From positions 744,001-808,000 of the forward strand of contig NZ_BMLX01000002.1 of NCBI RefSeq assembly GCF_014645535.1: DNA of 64,000 nt, given 5' to 3'. The notes below the pieces were generated by a model. It was not told where the DNA came from. It made no database searches and worked only from the letters and a program-made list of their open reading frames with translations. A program made the translations under genes and the position numbers. The stretch is from Silvimonas iriomotensis. GTDB lineage: Bacteria; Pseudomonadota; Gammaproteobacteria; Burkholderiales; Chitinibacteraceae. Position 1 is the first letter of the stretch; each line of letters opens with the position of its first letter. This document shows, piece after piece, positions 56,781 to 64,000 of the stretch.

Positions 56781-56810
56781 GCTCGCAGCTTCAGTTCACG
56801 TTTTGCCAAA

Positions 56811-56836
56811 CGCCACGGCCTGCCGTGGCGTTTTTG
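56811..56836 (+). terminator. Terminator after aceB
   Basis: Stem CGCCACGG, loop CCTG, CCGTGGCG followed by five T; 30 bases past the stop. Confidence 0.9.
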
Positions 56837-56868
56837 TTTTAGGGTCAGCCTGATCGCGCGGGCACGCC

Positions 56869-56902
56869 ATAACGCGTAGCGTCATATAACGTTACGCGTT
56901 AT
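56869..56902 (+). promoter_or_regulatory. Palindromic operator/promoter of higBA
   Basis: Arms ATAACGCGTA (56869-56878) and TACGCGTTAT (56893-56902) with a 14-base spacer, 11 bases before the toxin start. A TATAGT overlapping the right arm is a likely -10 element, so antitoxin binding would block transcription. Confidence 0.75.
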
Positions 56903-56913
56903 AGTGTAAAACA

Positions 56914-57198
56914 ATGGCGATCCAGACTTTCCGGAACAAAGAAACGGCTGCCATCTGGGCTGGCGAACCGGTCCGCAAACTCCCGCTGGAAATACAAAAC
57001 GTGGCGCGCCGCAAACTACGCATGATCAACGCGGCGTTAACGCTGGACGATCTGCGTATCCCGCCTGCAAACAGGCTGGAGCCACTGCAAGGAAAACGAT
57101 CGGGGCAGTACAGCATCCGTATCAACAATCAGTGGCGCATCTGTTTTCAGTGGGATAACGGCAACGCGTTTGATGTCGGGATTGTCGACTATCACTAA
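56914..57198 (+). CDS. higB: HigB-like toxin of the RelE/ParE superfamily
   Basis: A 94-residue toxin-type protein (FRNKETAAIWAGEPVRKLP opening, PPANRLEPLQG and YSIRINNQWRICFQW, with FDVGIVDYH at the end), as in HigB ribosome-dependent mRNases. The toxin comes before the antitoxin, the HigBA order, nine bases apart. No clear Shine-Dalgarno, which is common for toxin genes. Confidence 0.92.
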   Translation: MAIQTFRNKETAAIWAGEPVRKLPLEIQNVARRKLRMINAALTLDDLRIPPANRLEPLQGKRSGQYSIRINNQWRICFQWDNGNAFDVGIVDYH

Positions 57199-57207
57199 GG
57201 ACACTTC

Positions 57208-57489
57208 ATGGACAGGCTCTCCAATATCCATCCGGGCGAAATCCTGCTGGAAGAATTCCTGCGCCCCATGAATCTCAGTCAGAATGCGCTCGCCCGCGCC
57301 ATGCGCGTCCCGCCGCGCCGGGTTAACGAGATTGTGCTGGGCAAGCGTGCGATCAGTGCCGACAGTGCTTTGCGCCTGGCCATCGTGCTGGGCACAAGCC
57401 CCCAATTCTGGATGAATCTGCAGACGGATCATGATCTGGAACGGGCCGCCTCAGCTGAGCTTGAAACATTGCCACGCCTTGCTGCTTGA
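57208..57489 (+). CDS. higA: HigA-like antitoxin (XRE family)
   Basis: A 93-residue HTH protein: HPGEILLEEFLRPMNLSQNALARAM with PPRRVNEIVLGKRAIS and FWMNLQTDHDL are typical HigA blocks. It should neutralise the toxin and repress the palindrome at 56869-56902. Its start lies nine bases after the toxin gene, so the two are one operon. Confidence 0.93.
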   Translation: MDRLSNIHPGEILLEEFLRPMNLSQNALARAMRVPPRRVNEIVLGKRAISADSALRLAIVLGTSPQFWMNLQTDHDLERAASAELETLPRLAA

Positions 57490-57640
57490 AGATCTCCGGG
57501 ACTGAGGTCACCGCAAGCCGCGCAGGTTGACCTTGAAGTTGCGCCATTTCCACTACAAATCGCCGCTCATGCTGCGACGCAACAATCATTGATTCCAGCA
57601 ACTATCATGAAGCCATTCCTGAACCAACCAGGAGCGCGCC

Positions 57641-58954
57641 ATGCTCGTGCTGGATGCCCCTTCTTCGTTGCGGCTGGTCGACCACCCTTTGCGTCATGAT
57701 CTGGCCGCAGAAGCGCATGCGCGGCCGTTTGATCCGGTCAGTGCGCCCAGTCAGATCAGCTATATCGCCTTTTTGAACCGTAATCTTTCGCTGGAGCAAG
57801 AGCATTGTCTGCTTGCGCAGTTGTGCGCGGAGTACGAAGCGCCCACGCCGGACGAAACGCAGATTCATTATTCGGTGGATGTCGGCGTCATGCGTATCAA
57901 ATGGGCGCGGCATTCAGAATTCTCGTCCTACACCTTTACGCGGCCGGGCTGGGTGGCCGAGCCCTTTGAACGCCCCGCGCTGACTACCGTGCCGGCGGGC
58001 TGGTTGCAGCAGTTGCCCGGCCAGGTGCTGGTGGCTGCGCACGCTGCACTGGTGGCGGAGCATGACGCGCCGGAGAGCACGACAGATGCCGCACAGCTGT
58101 TCTTTGCCGGTCAGGACTTGATTGGCTCAGAGATCGGTGAAGGCGCGGCACGCGTGCTGACTGATTTTCGTATCCACAGTGACGGCTTTTCGCGCTATTT
58201 GCTGGTGGATCGTCATATGGGGCAACGCCAGGCCGGCCGCATGCTGCAGCGGCTGTTCGAGATCGACACCTATCGCATGATGGCTTTTCTGGCGTTGCCA
58301 CTGGCCAAGAGCATTGCGCCGGAACTGGCGCAGGCCGATCGTGAACTGGCCGAGTTGACCAATGCCATGACCGAAGCCCGGCTGGCCGATGAACCGCAGG
58401 TACTGGACCGCCTCACGCAACTGGCGGCGCGGGTGGAACGGGCGCTGTCGATGACGGACTACCGTTTTTCGGCGTCCCATGCCTATTACGACATCGTACA
58501 GCGGCGGATTGAAGAACTGCGCGAGGTGCGCATTCAGGGCATTCAGCCGTTTCATGAGTTCACCGAGCGCCGCCTGCGGCCGGCCATGGATACCTGCCAG
58601 TCGGCCGCGGCGCGTCAGCGCACGCTGGCCGAACGCGTGAACCGGGCCTCTGCCCTGCTGCGTACGCGGGTGGATATCTCAAGAGAGCGGCAGAACCAGG
58701 CGCTGTTAAGTTCGATGGACCGGCGTGCCCATTTGCAATTACGGCTGCAGGAAACGGTGGAGGGGCTGTCGATTGCCGCGATCACCTATTACGCAGTGGC
58801 GTTGATCGGGTATCTGGCCAAGGGCCTGAAGGTGGCGGGCGCCGCCATCAGCCCAGAGCTGGTCATGGCCAGCGCGGTGCCGCTGGTAGCGGGCGCGGTG
58901 TATCTGGCTGGGCGCAAATTGCGGCAACGGCTGGCGGCGGAAAACCACCCTTAG
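57641..58954 (+). CDS. DUF3422 family membrane protein
   Basis: A 437-residue protein with the HPLRHDLAAEAHARPFDPVSAP opening of DUF3422. The middle is helical and highly charged (RRLRPAMDTCQSAAARQRTLAERVNRASALLRTRV), and two hydrophobic segments near the end (about 375-393 and 400-418) anchor it in the inner membrane. GGAG stands before the ATG. Family function is unknown. Followed by a terminator. Confidence 0.88.
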   Translation: MLVLDAPSSLRLVDHPLRHDLAAEAHARPFDPVSAPSQISYIAFLNRNLSLEQEHCLLAQLCAEYEAPTPDETQIHYSVDVGVMRIKWARHSEFSSYTFTRPGWVAEPFERPALTTVPAGWLQQLPGQVLVAAHAALVAEHDAPESTTDAAQLFFAGQDLIGSEIGEGAARVLTDFRIHSDGFSRYLLVDRHMGQRQAGRMLQRLFEIDTYRMMAFLALPLAKSIAPELAQADRELAELTNAMTEARLADEPQVLDRLTQLAARVERALSMTDYRFSASHAYYDIVQRRIEELREVRIQGIQPFHEFTERRLRPAMDTCQSAAARQRTLAERVNRASALLRTRVDISRERQNQALLSSMDRRAHLQLRLQETVEGLSIAAITYYAVALIGYLAKGLKVAGAAISPELVMASAVPLVAGAVYLAGRKLRQRLAAENHP

Positions 58955-58976
58955 CCGCCAACCCGGGTGTTCTCAC

Positions 58977-59010
58977 AAAGGCGTTACCCCGACAGGTAAC
59001 GCCTTTGTTG
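58977..59010 (+). terminator. Terminator after the DUF3422 gene
   Basis: Stem AAAGGCGTTACC, loop CCGACA, GGTAACGCCTTT, then GTTGTCTT; 22 bases past the stop. Confidence 0.85.
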
Positions 59011-59099
59011 TCTTATCTGAGCAACTGGGGTGGCTGTCACCGGTGTTGGCAACTAGAATCAATTTTGATCTGTTCATGATTTGACTGACACCCGCCGCC

Positions 59100-59717
59100 A
59101 TGAAGCTTTATACCTCCCTGACCAGCCCGTACGGCCGCAAGGTACGGATTGTTTGCCTCGAGAAACGGATCGAGATGCAACTGGTTGAAGTCACGACCGG
59201 CGCGCCGGACAGTCCGGTCAAAGACATCAACCCGCTGGGCAAGGTGCCCGCGCTGGTGCTGGACGATCACCGGCCCTTGTATGACTCCAGCGTGATCGTG
59301 GATTACCTGGATCACATCTCTCCGGTCGGCAAGCTGATTCCGGGTGATGCGCGTCAGGCCATCAACGTCAAACGCTGGGAAGCGCTATGTGATGGCATCC
59401 TGGACGCCGCCATCCTGATCGTGCGGGAAAAGCGTCGTCCGCCTGAACAGCAATCCACTGGCGTCATGGCGCATGAGCAAGGCCGGATTGATCGCGGCCT
59501 GGCGCAACTGGCGCTGGATCTGGGCGAGCGCAAATGGTGCATGGGCGACAGCTTTACCCTGGCCGACATTGCGGTGGGTTGCTTGCTGGCCTATCTGGAT
59601 CTGCGCTTTGCTGACCTGCACTGGCAAAACGCCCACCCCAACCTGTTGAAATTGCAGGTGCGCCTGAACGAGCGCCCTTCGTTCATTGAAACCCTGCCGC
59701 CGCCTCCTGTTTCCTGA
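59100..59717 (+). CDS. Glutathione S-transferase family protein
   Basis: A 205-residue GST: MKLYTSLTSPYGRKVRIVCLEK with the Ser/Tyr-like N-terminal site, INPLGKVPALVLDDHRPLYDSSVIVDYLD with the cis-Pro and the glutathione loop, and FTLADIAVGCLLAYLDLRF in the C-terminal domain. Different from the GST at 53121 (little shared sequence). Conjugates glutathione to unknown electrophiles in the cytoplasm. Confidence 0.9.
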   Translation: MKLYTSLTSPYGRKVRIVCLEKRIEMQLVEVTTGAPDSPVKDINPLGKVPALVLDDHRPLYDSSVIVDYLDHISPVGKLIPGDARQAINVKRWEALCDGILDAAILIVREKRRPPEQQSTGVMAHEQGRIDRGLAQLALDLGERKWCMGDSFTLADIAVGCLLAYLDLRFADLHWQNAHPNLLKLQVRLNERPSFIETLPPPPVS

Positions 59718-59863
59718 ATTTAACCGTAAGCATTGTTGTGACGGCCTTCACGCAAAGCGTGTGTCCGCGTGTAACAATGCGTCAGAGTGTGAATTTGTCG
59801 TAAGCCTGCGCGTGTCTTATGCGTTTTAATCACCATGTCATAGCGACATATGAGGAGAACACC

Positions 59864-60361
59864 ATGAAGACACAATTCAAAACACTGATCGCTGCCGCAC
59901 TTGCCCTGTCCGCTACGTTTGCCATGGCAGATGCTTATCCCGATTACGCACGCGTGGTCAGCTCCACCGCCATCGTGCAGCGCGTGAATACCCCGCGCCA
60001 GGAATGCTGGACTGAAAACCAGCAAGTCCAGACCCAGAACCAGGCCGGTGGCGTGGTGGGCAGTATCATCGGCGGCGTGGCCGGCGGTGTGCTGGGCCAT
60101 CAGGTTGGCGGTGGTCGCGGTAAAGATGTCGCCACCGTGGCCGGCGCCATTGGTGGCGCGCTGATCGGTAATGAGGTGGGTAGCGGCCAGCCGCAGGTAC
60201 AGAACCAGCAAGTACAGCGCTGCCGTCAGGTCGATGCCTGGCAAGACCAGGTCACCGGTTACCACGTGACGTATGACTATAAGGGCCGCCAGTTCAGCGC
60301 CAACCTGCCGCAACAACCGGGTGACCGCATTCCGGTTGAAGTGAATGTAACGCCGCGCTAA
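59864..60361 (+). CDS. Exported glycine-zipper 2TM-domain protein
   Basis: Start ATG 59864, GAGGAG seven bases upstream, 165 residues. Signal peptide MKTQFKTLIAAALALSATFAMA. A glycine zipper (GGVVGSIIGGVAGGVLGHQVGGG, about 60-83) of the Gly-zipper_2 type occupies the middle, followed by a QPQVQNQQVQRC stretch. Proteins of this type usually associate with the outer membrane and envelope stress (SlyB/OsmB-like). An upstream start at 59819 lacks a site. Confidence 0.87.
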   Translation: MKTQFKTLIAAALALSATFAMADAYPDYARVVSSTAIVQRVNTPRQECWTENQQVQTQNQAGGVVGSIIGGVAGGVLGHQVGGGRGKDVATVAGAIGGALIGNEVGSGQPQVQNQQVQRCRQVDAWQDQVTGYHVTYDYKGRQFSANLPQQPGDRIPVEVNVTPR

Positions 60362-60472
60362 GCGTCGCCAGACAACACCAGCAAACATCTACAAAACAAG
60401 GCCGTAAACAACAAAAACAGCGTACGGCGCAAAAGAGAAACTCAACCGGATACCGGTTAGCGTGCAAAAAAA

Positions 60473-60503
60473 CAGAGGCTGCCTGAGGGCGGCCTCTGTC
60501 CTT
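60473..60503 (+). terminator. Terminator after the glycine-zipper gene
   Basis: Stem CAGAGGC-T-GCC, loop TGAG, GGC-G-GCCTCTG, then TCCTTTTG. It closes the gene about 110 bases after its stop. Confidence 0.7.
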
Positions 60504-60543
60504 TTGCGGTACGCTCAAACCCTTCAAGCACCAAGGAGAAGGC

Positions 60544-61179
60544 ATGACCACCACCCTCTGGCTGATCCGGCATGGCGAAACCGCCTGGAACGCCGCAGGC
60601 CGCATGCAAGGCCACACTGATATTCCGCTCAACGAAACCGGCCTGGAGCAGGCCGATATGCTGGGCGTGCGCATCCGGGCCGAACATCAACGCCAGCCTT
60701 TTGGCGCCTTGTGGGTCAGCGACCTGAGCCGTGCCCGGCAAACTGCCGAGCCTGCCAGCGGTTTCACGGGCCTGCCGCTGTTGCTGGACCCGGAACTGCG
60801 TGAACGCAACTACGGCATTCTGGAAGGACTGACCCGCGCAGAAATCGCGGAAGAACAACCCGAGGCCTCGTCCGCCATCAAGGCGCGGCAAGTGGATTAC
60901 CAGATTCCCGAAGGCGAGAGCATCCGCCAGTTTGCCGACCGGGTGGACCGGGTCTTGCGTGGCATTGCCCACCGTCACCCCGGCCAGCAGGTACTGGTGG
61001 TTTGCCACGGCGGCGTGCTGGATATCGCGTGGCGTCTGGCCACCGGCCAGGGGCTGGAAAAAGTGCGCGACCATACGCTGCTGAACGCCAGCATCAACCA
61101 GATTGCGTTTGATGGTCACGCTTTCAGCATGATCAACTGGGGCGATGTCTCGCACCTTGATCCGGGTATTCTGGAATAA
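60544..61179 (+). CDS. Histidine phosphatase family protein
   Basis: A 211-residue phosphatase/mutase of branch 1. LIRHGETAWNAAGRMQGHTDIPLNETG carries the catalytic RHG histidine; the acid residue is in DPELRERNYGILEG; the second His is in VVCHGGVLDIAWRL. It most resembles a phosphatase of the GpmB/CobC type and not a glycolytic mutase, given the short length. CAAGGAGAAGGC precedes the ATG. Confidence 0.88.
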   Translation: MTTTLWLIRHGETAWNAAGRMQGHTDIPLNETGLEQADMLGVRIRAEHQRQPFGALWVSDLSRARQTAEPASGFTGLPLLLDPELRERNYGILEGLTRAEIAEEQPEASSAIKARQVDYQIPEGESIRQFADRVDRVLRGIAHRHPGQQVLVVCHGGVLDIAWRLATGQGLEKVRDHTLLNASINQIAFDGHAFSMINWGDVSHLDPGILE

Positions 61180-61201
61180 ACCGTCCGTCTGGCCTGCGCC
61201 A

Positions 61202-61235
61202 AAAACAAAACCCCGCCAAGGCGGGGTTTTGTTTT
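61202..61235. terminator. Long bidirectional terminator
   Basis: Sixteen-base stem AAAACAAAACCCCGCC and GGCGGGGTTTTGTTTT with an AA loop, between the phosphatase gene and the convergent adk gene. Confidence 0.93.
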
Positions 61236-61259
61236 GCAAAGCAAGGCGGGATCAACCGA

Positions 61260-61937
<678 letters not shown>

Positions 61938-61981
61938 TTATTGAAATGATTAATGATAAAAAAGCCAACGAAATCTTGATG

Positions 61982-62746
61982 TTACACGCCCGCAGCGTAA
62001 AGCTTGCGCACGCGTTCCAGATCTTCGGGGGTATCAACGCCTGGCGCTGGCGCATGTGCAGCCACATGCACGCCGATGGCGTAACCATGCCATAGCACCC
62101 TCAATTGTTCCAGCGCCTCCCAGCCTTCCAGCGCCGACGGCTGCAAACGGCTGTAGGCCCGCAGAAAACCGGCGCGGTAGCCGTAGATACCGATGTGGCG
62201 CAACGGCGCCAGGCCTTCTGGCAATACGGCGGTGTCTTTGGCAAATGCGTCACGTGCCCAGGCGATCGGCGCGCGGCTGAAGTACAGCGCGCGCGAGCGG
62301 GCATCGGTCACGACCTTGACCACATTCGGGTTAAAAAAGTCGGCGGCTTCGTCAATGACATGCGCTGCGGTCGACATGGGCAAGTCGGCATCGGCCAGCA
62401 ATTGCCCGGCAACGTGATCCAGCAGTTTGGGGTCGATCAGTGGTTCATCGCCCTGCACGTTGATCACCACGTCGGTGTCGGGCAATTGCAACAGATCAGC
62501 GGCTTCTGCCAGCCGGTCCGTGCCCGATGGGTGATCCGCCCGCGTCATCACGGCTTCAAAGCCAGCCTTTTCAACGGCTTCGCGGATACGGATATCATCC
62601 GTTGCGACCACCACGCGCACGGCGCCAGACAGCGCCACGCGCTCGGCCACGCGCACAATCATGGGCTGACCGGCGATATCGGCCAGTGGTTTGTCCGGCA
62701 ACCGGGTGGATTTCATCCGGGCCGGGATCAGCGCCACATAGCTCAC
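61982..62746 (-). CDS. kdsB: CMP-KDO synthetase
   Basis: Activates KDO with CTP for lipid A-core assembly. 254 residues. The nucleotide motif [27 protein letters not shown] and the [12 protein letters not shown] and [12 protein letters not shown] stretches are typical. Start is GTG 62746 overlapping the Trm112 stop by four bases. Works with the LpxK product in LPS synthesis. Confidence 0.97.
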   Translation of the reverse strand: MSYVALIPARMKSTRLPDKPLADIAGQPMIVRVAERVALSGAVRVVVATDDIRIREAVEKAGFEAVMTRADHPSGTDRLAEAADLLQLPDTDVVINVQGDEPLIDPKLLDHVAGQLLADADLPMSTAAHVIDEAADFFNPNVVKVVTDARSRALYFSRAPIAWARDAFAKDTAVLPEGLAPLRHIGIYGYRAGFLRAYSRLQPSALEGWEALEQLRVLWHGYAIGVHVAAHAPAPGVDTPEDLERVRKLYAAGV

Positions 62747-62928
62747 GCCTTGATTTCCTCATCCGCCGGCAGCTCGCGCGCCTCGGTTTCCAGCATGGTG
62801 GGAATACCGTCACGGATCGGAAAGCCCAGACGATCTGCCTTGCAGATCAGTTCCTGGCGGGTTTTGTCGAAAACCAGCGGGCCCTTGCACAGCGGGCAAA
62901 CCAGAATTTCAAGCAGCTTGGCGTCCAT
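62743..62928 (-). CDS. Trm112 family protein (YcaR-like)
   Basis: A 61-residue protein with [18 protein letters not shown] and the [13 protein letters not shown] end. Single CPLCKG zinc-knuckle half; function in bacteria is unclear. It overlaps lpxK at its start (20 bases) and kdsB at its end (four bases), so the three are translationally coupled. Confidence 0.93.
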   Translation of the reverse strand: MDAKLLEILVCPLCKGPLVFDKTRQELICKADRLGFPIRDGIPTMLETEARELPADEEIKA

Positions 62929-63955
62929 TGCTAACCTCTAGAATCCTTGCCGCCAGCCACGTCATCAGCCCGTCATCAAGCTGTGCGCGTACCGGCAAAA
63001 CCCGGATTCTATCATCCGTAAGGGCAATCCCGGACAAAGAGGTCAGTTTCACCGCATCTTTTTCTGTGGTGATGATCAGCCCGTCGGCCGGCAAATCGGC
63101 CGCGGTATAGCGCTGATGGTCAGCAAACGCGTGGTTTTGCGTGTGTAAACCCAGCGCCGAAAGCGTTGCAAAAAAGCGCGCCGGGTTGCCGATCCCGGCC
63201 ATGGCATGCAGGGTTTGTCCGGCCAGCGCTGCCGGCGTAACCGTGCGGGTGGGGTCTTGCAGGTGATAGATCGGCCCGGGTTGCAACTGCATGGTGTGGG
63301 TGCGCGGGTGCCAGTCGGTTGTGCCCTCACCGTTGACGATCACGGCATCCACCTGGCGCAAGCGGCCGCGCCCTTCCCGCAGGGGGCCGGCCGGGATCAA
63401 CTGGCCGTTGCCCAGACCGCGGGCGCCATCGATCACGCACAGTTCGATATCGCGCTGCAGCCGGTAGTGTTGCAGGCCGTCATCGCACAGGATCACGTTG
63501 ACGTCCGGGTGCGCCGCCAGCAGCGCCAGCCCGGCGGCGACGCGATCACGCCCGACCATCACCGGCACGCCGGTGGCTTGCGCCATCAGCACGGGTTCAT
63601 CACCCGTCATGGCCGGATCACTCCTGGCGGTCACCAGGGTGGCTGTCAGCGCAGCACCGCCATAACCGCGGCTGATGATGCCGGGTTTGAAACCGGCGGC
63701 CAGTAACGCCTGCGCCAGATAAATGGTCAACGGCGTCTTGCCACTGCCGCCGGCCGTGATATTGCCAATGACGATGGTCGGCACCGGCAGACGGGCGCTC
63801 TTTTTCAGGCCAAGGCGGAACAAGCCGCGCCGCACAGCGGTAATGGCCCGGTACAGCCACGCCAATGGCACCAAAAGCAAAACCCGGCCATCAAGACCGG
63901 GTTTGTACCAAGCGTCTACCAGTTGTCTGGCAAAGCCTGTTTCAGACTGCGCCAT
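62909..63955 (-). CDS. lpxK: Tetraacyldisaccharide 4'-kinase
   Basis: Phosphorylates the lipid A precursor to lipid IVA. 348 residues from ATG 63955, which overlaps the preceding gene's stop by one base. A hydrophobic N-terminus (about 26-40) attaches it to the inner membrane; P-loop [13 protein letters not shown] at about 66-78. LISRGYGG and [22 protein letters not shown] are further motifs. Confidence 0.97.
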   Translation of the reverse strand: MAQSETGFARQLVDAWYKPGLDGRVLLLVPLAWLYRAITAVRRGLFRLGLKKSARLPVPTIVIGNITAGGSGKTPLTIYLAQALLAAGFKPGIISRGYGGAALTATLVTARSDPAMTGDEPVLMAQATGVPVMVGRDRVAAGLALLAAHPDVNVILCDDGLQHYRLQRDIELCVIDGARGLGNGQLIPAGPLREGRGRLRQVDAVIVNGEGTTDWHPRTHTMQLQPGPIYHLQDPTRTVTPAALAGQTLHAMAGIGNPARFFATLSALGLHTQNHAFADHQRYTAADLPADGLIITTEKDAVKLTSLSGIALTDDRIRVLPVRAQLDDGLMTWLAARILEVSNGRQAA

Positions 63956-64000
63956 TACTTGCCCGGCTGGTTCTGCGTGGCAAAGGTCAGCTTGCCGTAG
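63955..64000 (-). CDS. exbD: ExbD/TolR family protein, C-terminal end
   Basis: Only the last 14 codons are visible (YGKLTFATQNQPGK and stop). The KLTFATQ end and position ahead of lpxK match ExbD in the exbB-exbD-lpxK order common in betaproteobacteria. The stop overlaps the lpxK ATG by one base. Confidence 0.7.
   Translation of the reverse strand, partial: YGKLTFATQNQPGK

Overview
The window is GC-rich, densely coded bacterial chromosome. Gene content and order (rpmF-plsX-fabH-fabD-fabG-acpP-fabF; exbD-lpxK-Trm112-kdsB-adk; grpE-dnaK-dnaJ) fit a betaproteobacterium. A cytoplasmic-type GH20 chitobiase, a full glycogen locus and short ATTCC...GGAAT palindromes like Neisseria dRS3 elements suggest the Neisseriales/Chromobacteriaceae side, for example a Silvimonas- or Chitinibacter-like genus. 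That placement is inference; no rRNA gene is present to test it.

Layout. 1-9726: glycogen metabolism (glgB end, glgX, pgm, glgC, glgA, glgP), all on the plus strand. 9832-16883: a Nudix hydrolase, a Lys/Ser-rich exported protein, nagZ, gltX, a repeat-rich spacer, mltF and tRNA-Ser. 17274-25994: an unfamiliar cluster of six tightly packed plus-strand genes behind a strong sigma-54 promoter match, closed by a convergent sigma-54 activator gene. It encodes an acidic EFE-repeat/glycine-zipper protein, an HEVGH metallopeptidase candidate, a 719-residue orphan, an AONS-like PLP enzyme, a GIY-YIG protein and an amidohydrolase. 26214-35160: folate genes pabB-pabC, then the fatty acid/phospholipid operon with rpmF and yceD. 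35254-45887: maf, a tetrapyrrole-methylase-family protein, tRNA-Leu, an ankyrin protein, a DUF962 protein, purL, the GH20 enzyme and a CHMI-like isomerase. 45979-50166: the heat-shock genes with two sigma-32 promoters and an S23-type four-helix-bundle gene wedged between dnaK and dnaJ. 50607-56780: the glyoxylate shunt (aceA, aceB), with repeats, a GST and a LysR gene between. 56914-64000: a HigBA toxin-antitoxin pair, DUF3422, a second GST, a glycine-zipper exported protein, a histidine phosphatase, and adk-kdsB-Trm112-lpxK-exbD.

How the genes work together. The glycogen genes give a complete route: Pgm and GlgC make ADP-glucose, GlgA and GlgB polymerise and branch, GlgP and GlgX degrade. 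The GH20 enzyme and NagZ both release N-acetylglucosamine, one from chitin fragments and one from cell-wall recycling. aceA and aceB form the glyoxylate bypass and share TGTAGT/ACTACA half-sites upstream.

The best candidate for an undescribed system is the sigma-54 cluster at 17274-25994. Its PLP enzyme, peptidase-like protein, amidohydrolase and acidic scaffold-like protein are tied together by spacing, by a shared NEFETE peptide in two products, and by a promoter class that matches the regulator at its end. A second notable discovery is a composite dispersed repeat present three times (one near 14.4 kb, two near 52-53 kb), whose three hairpins keep pairing through compensatory base changes.
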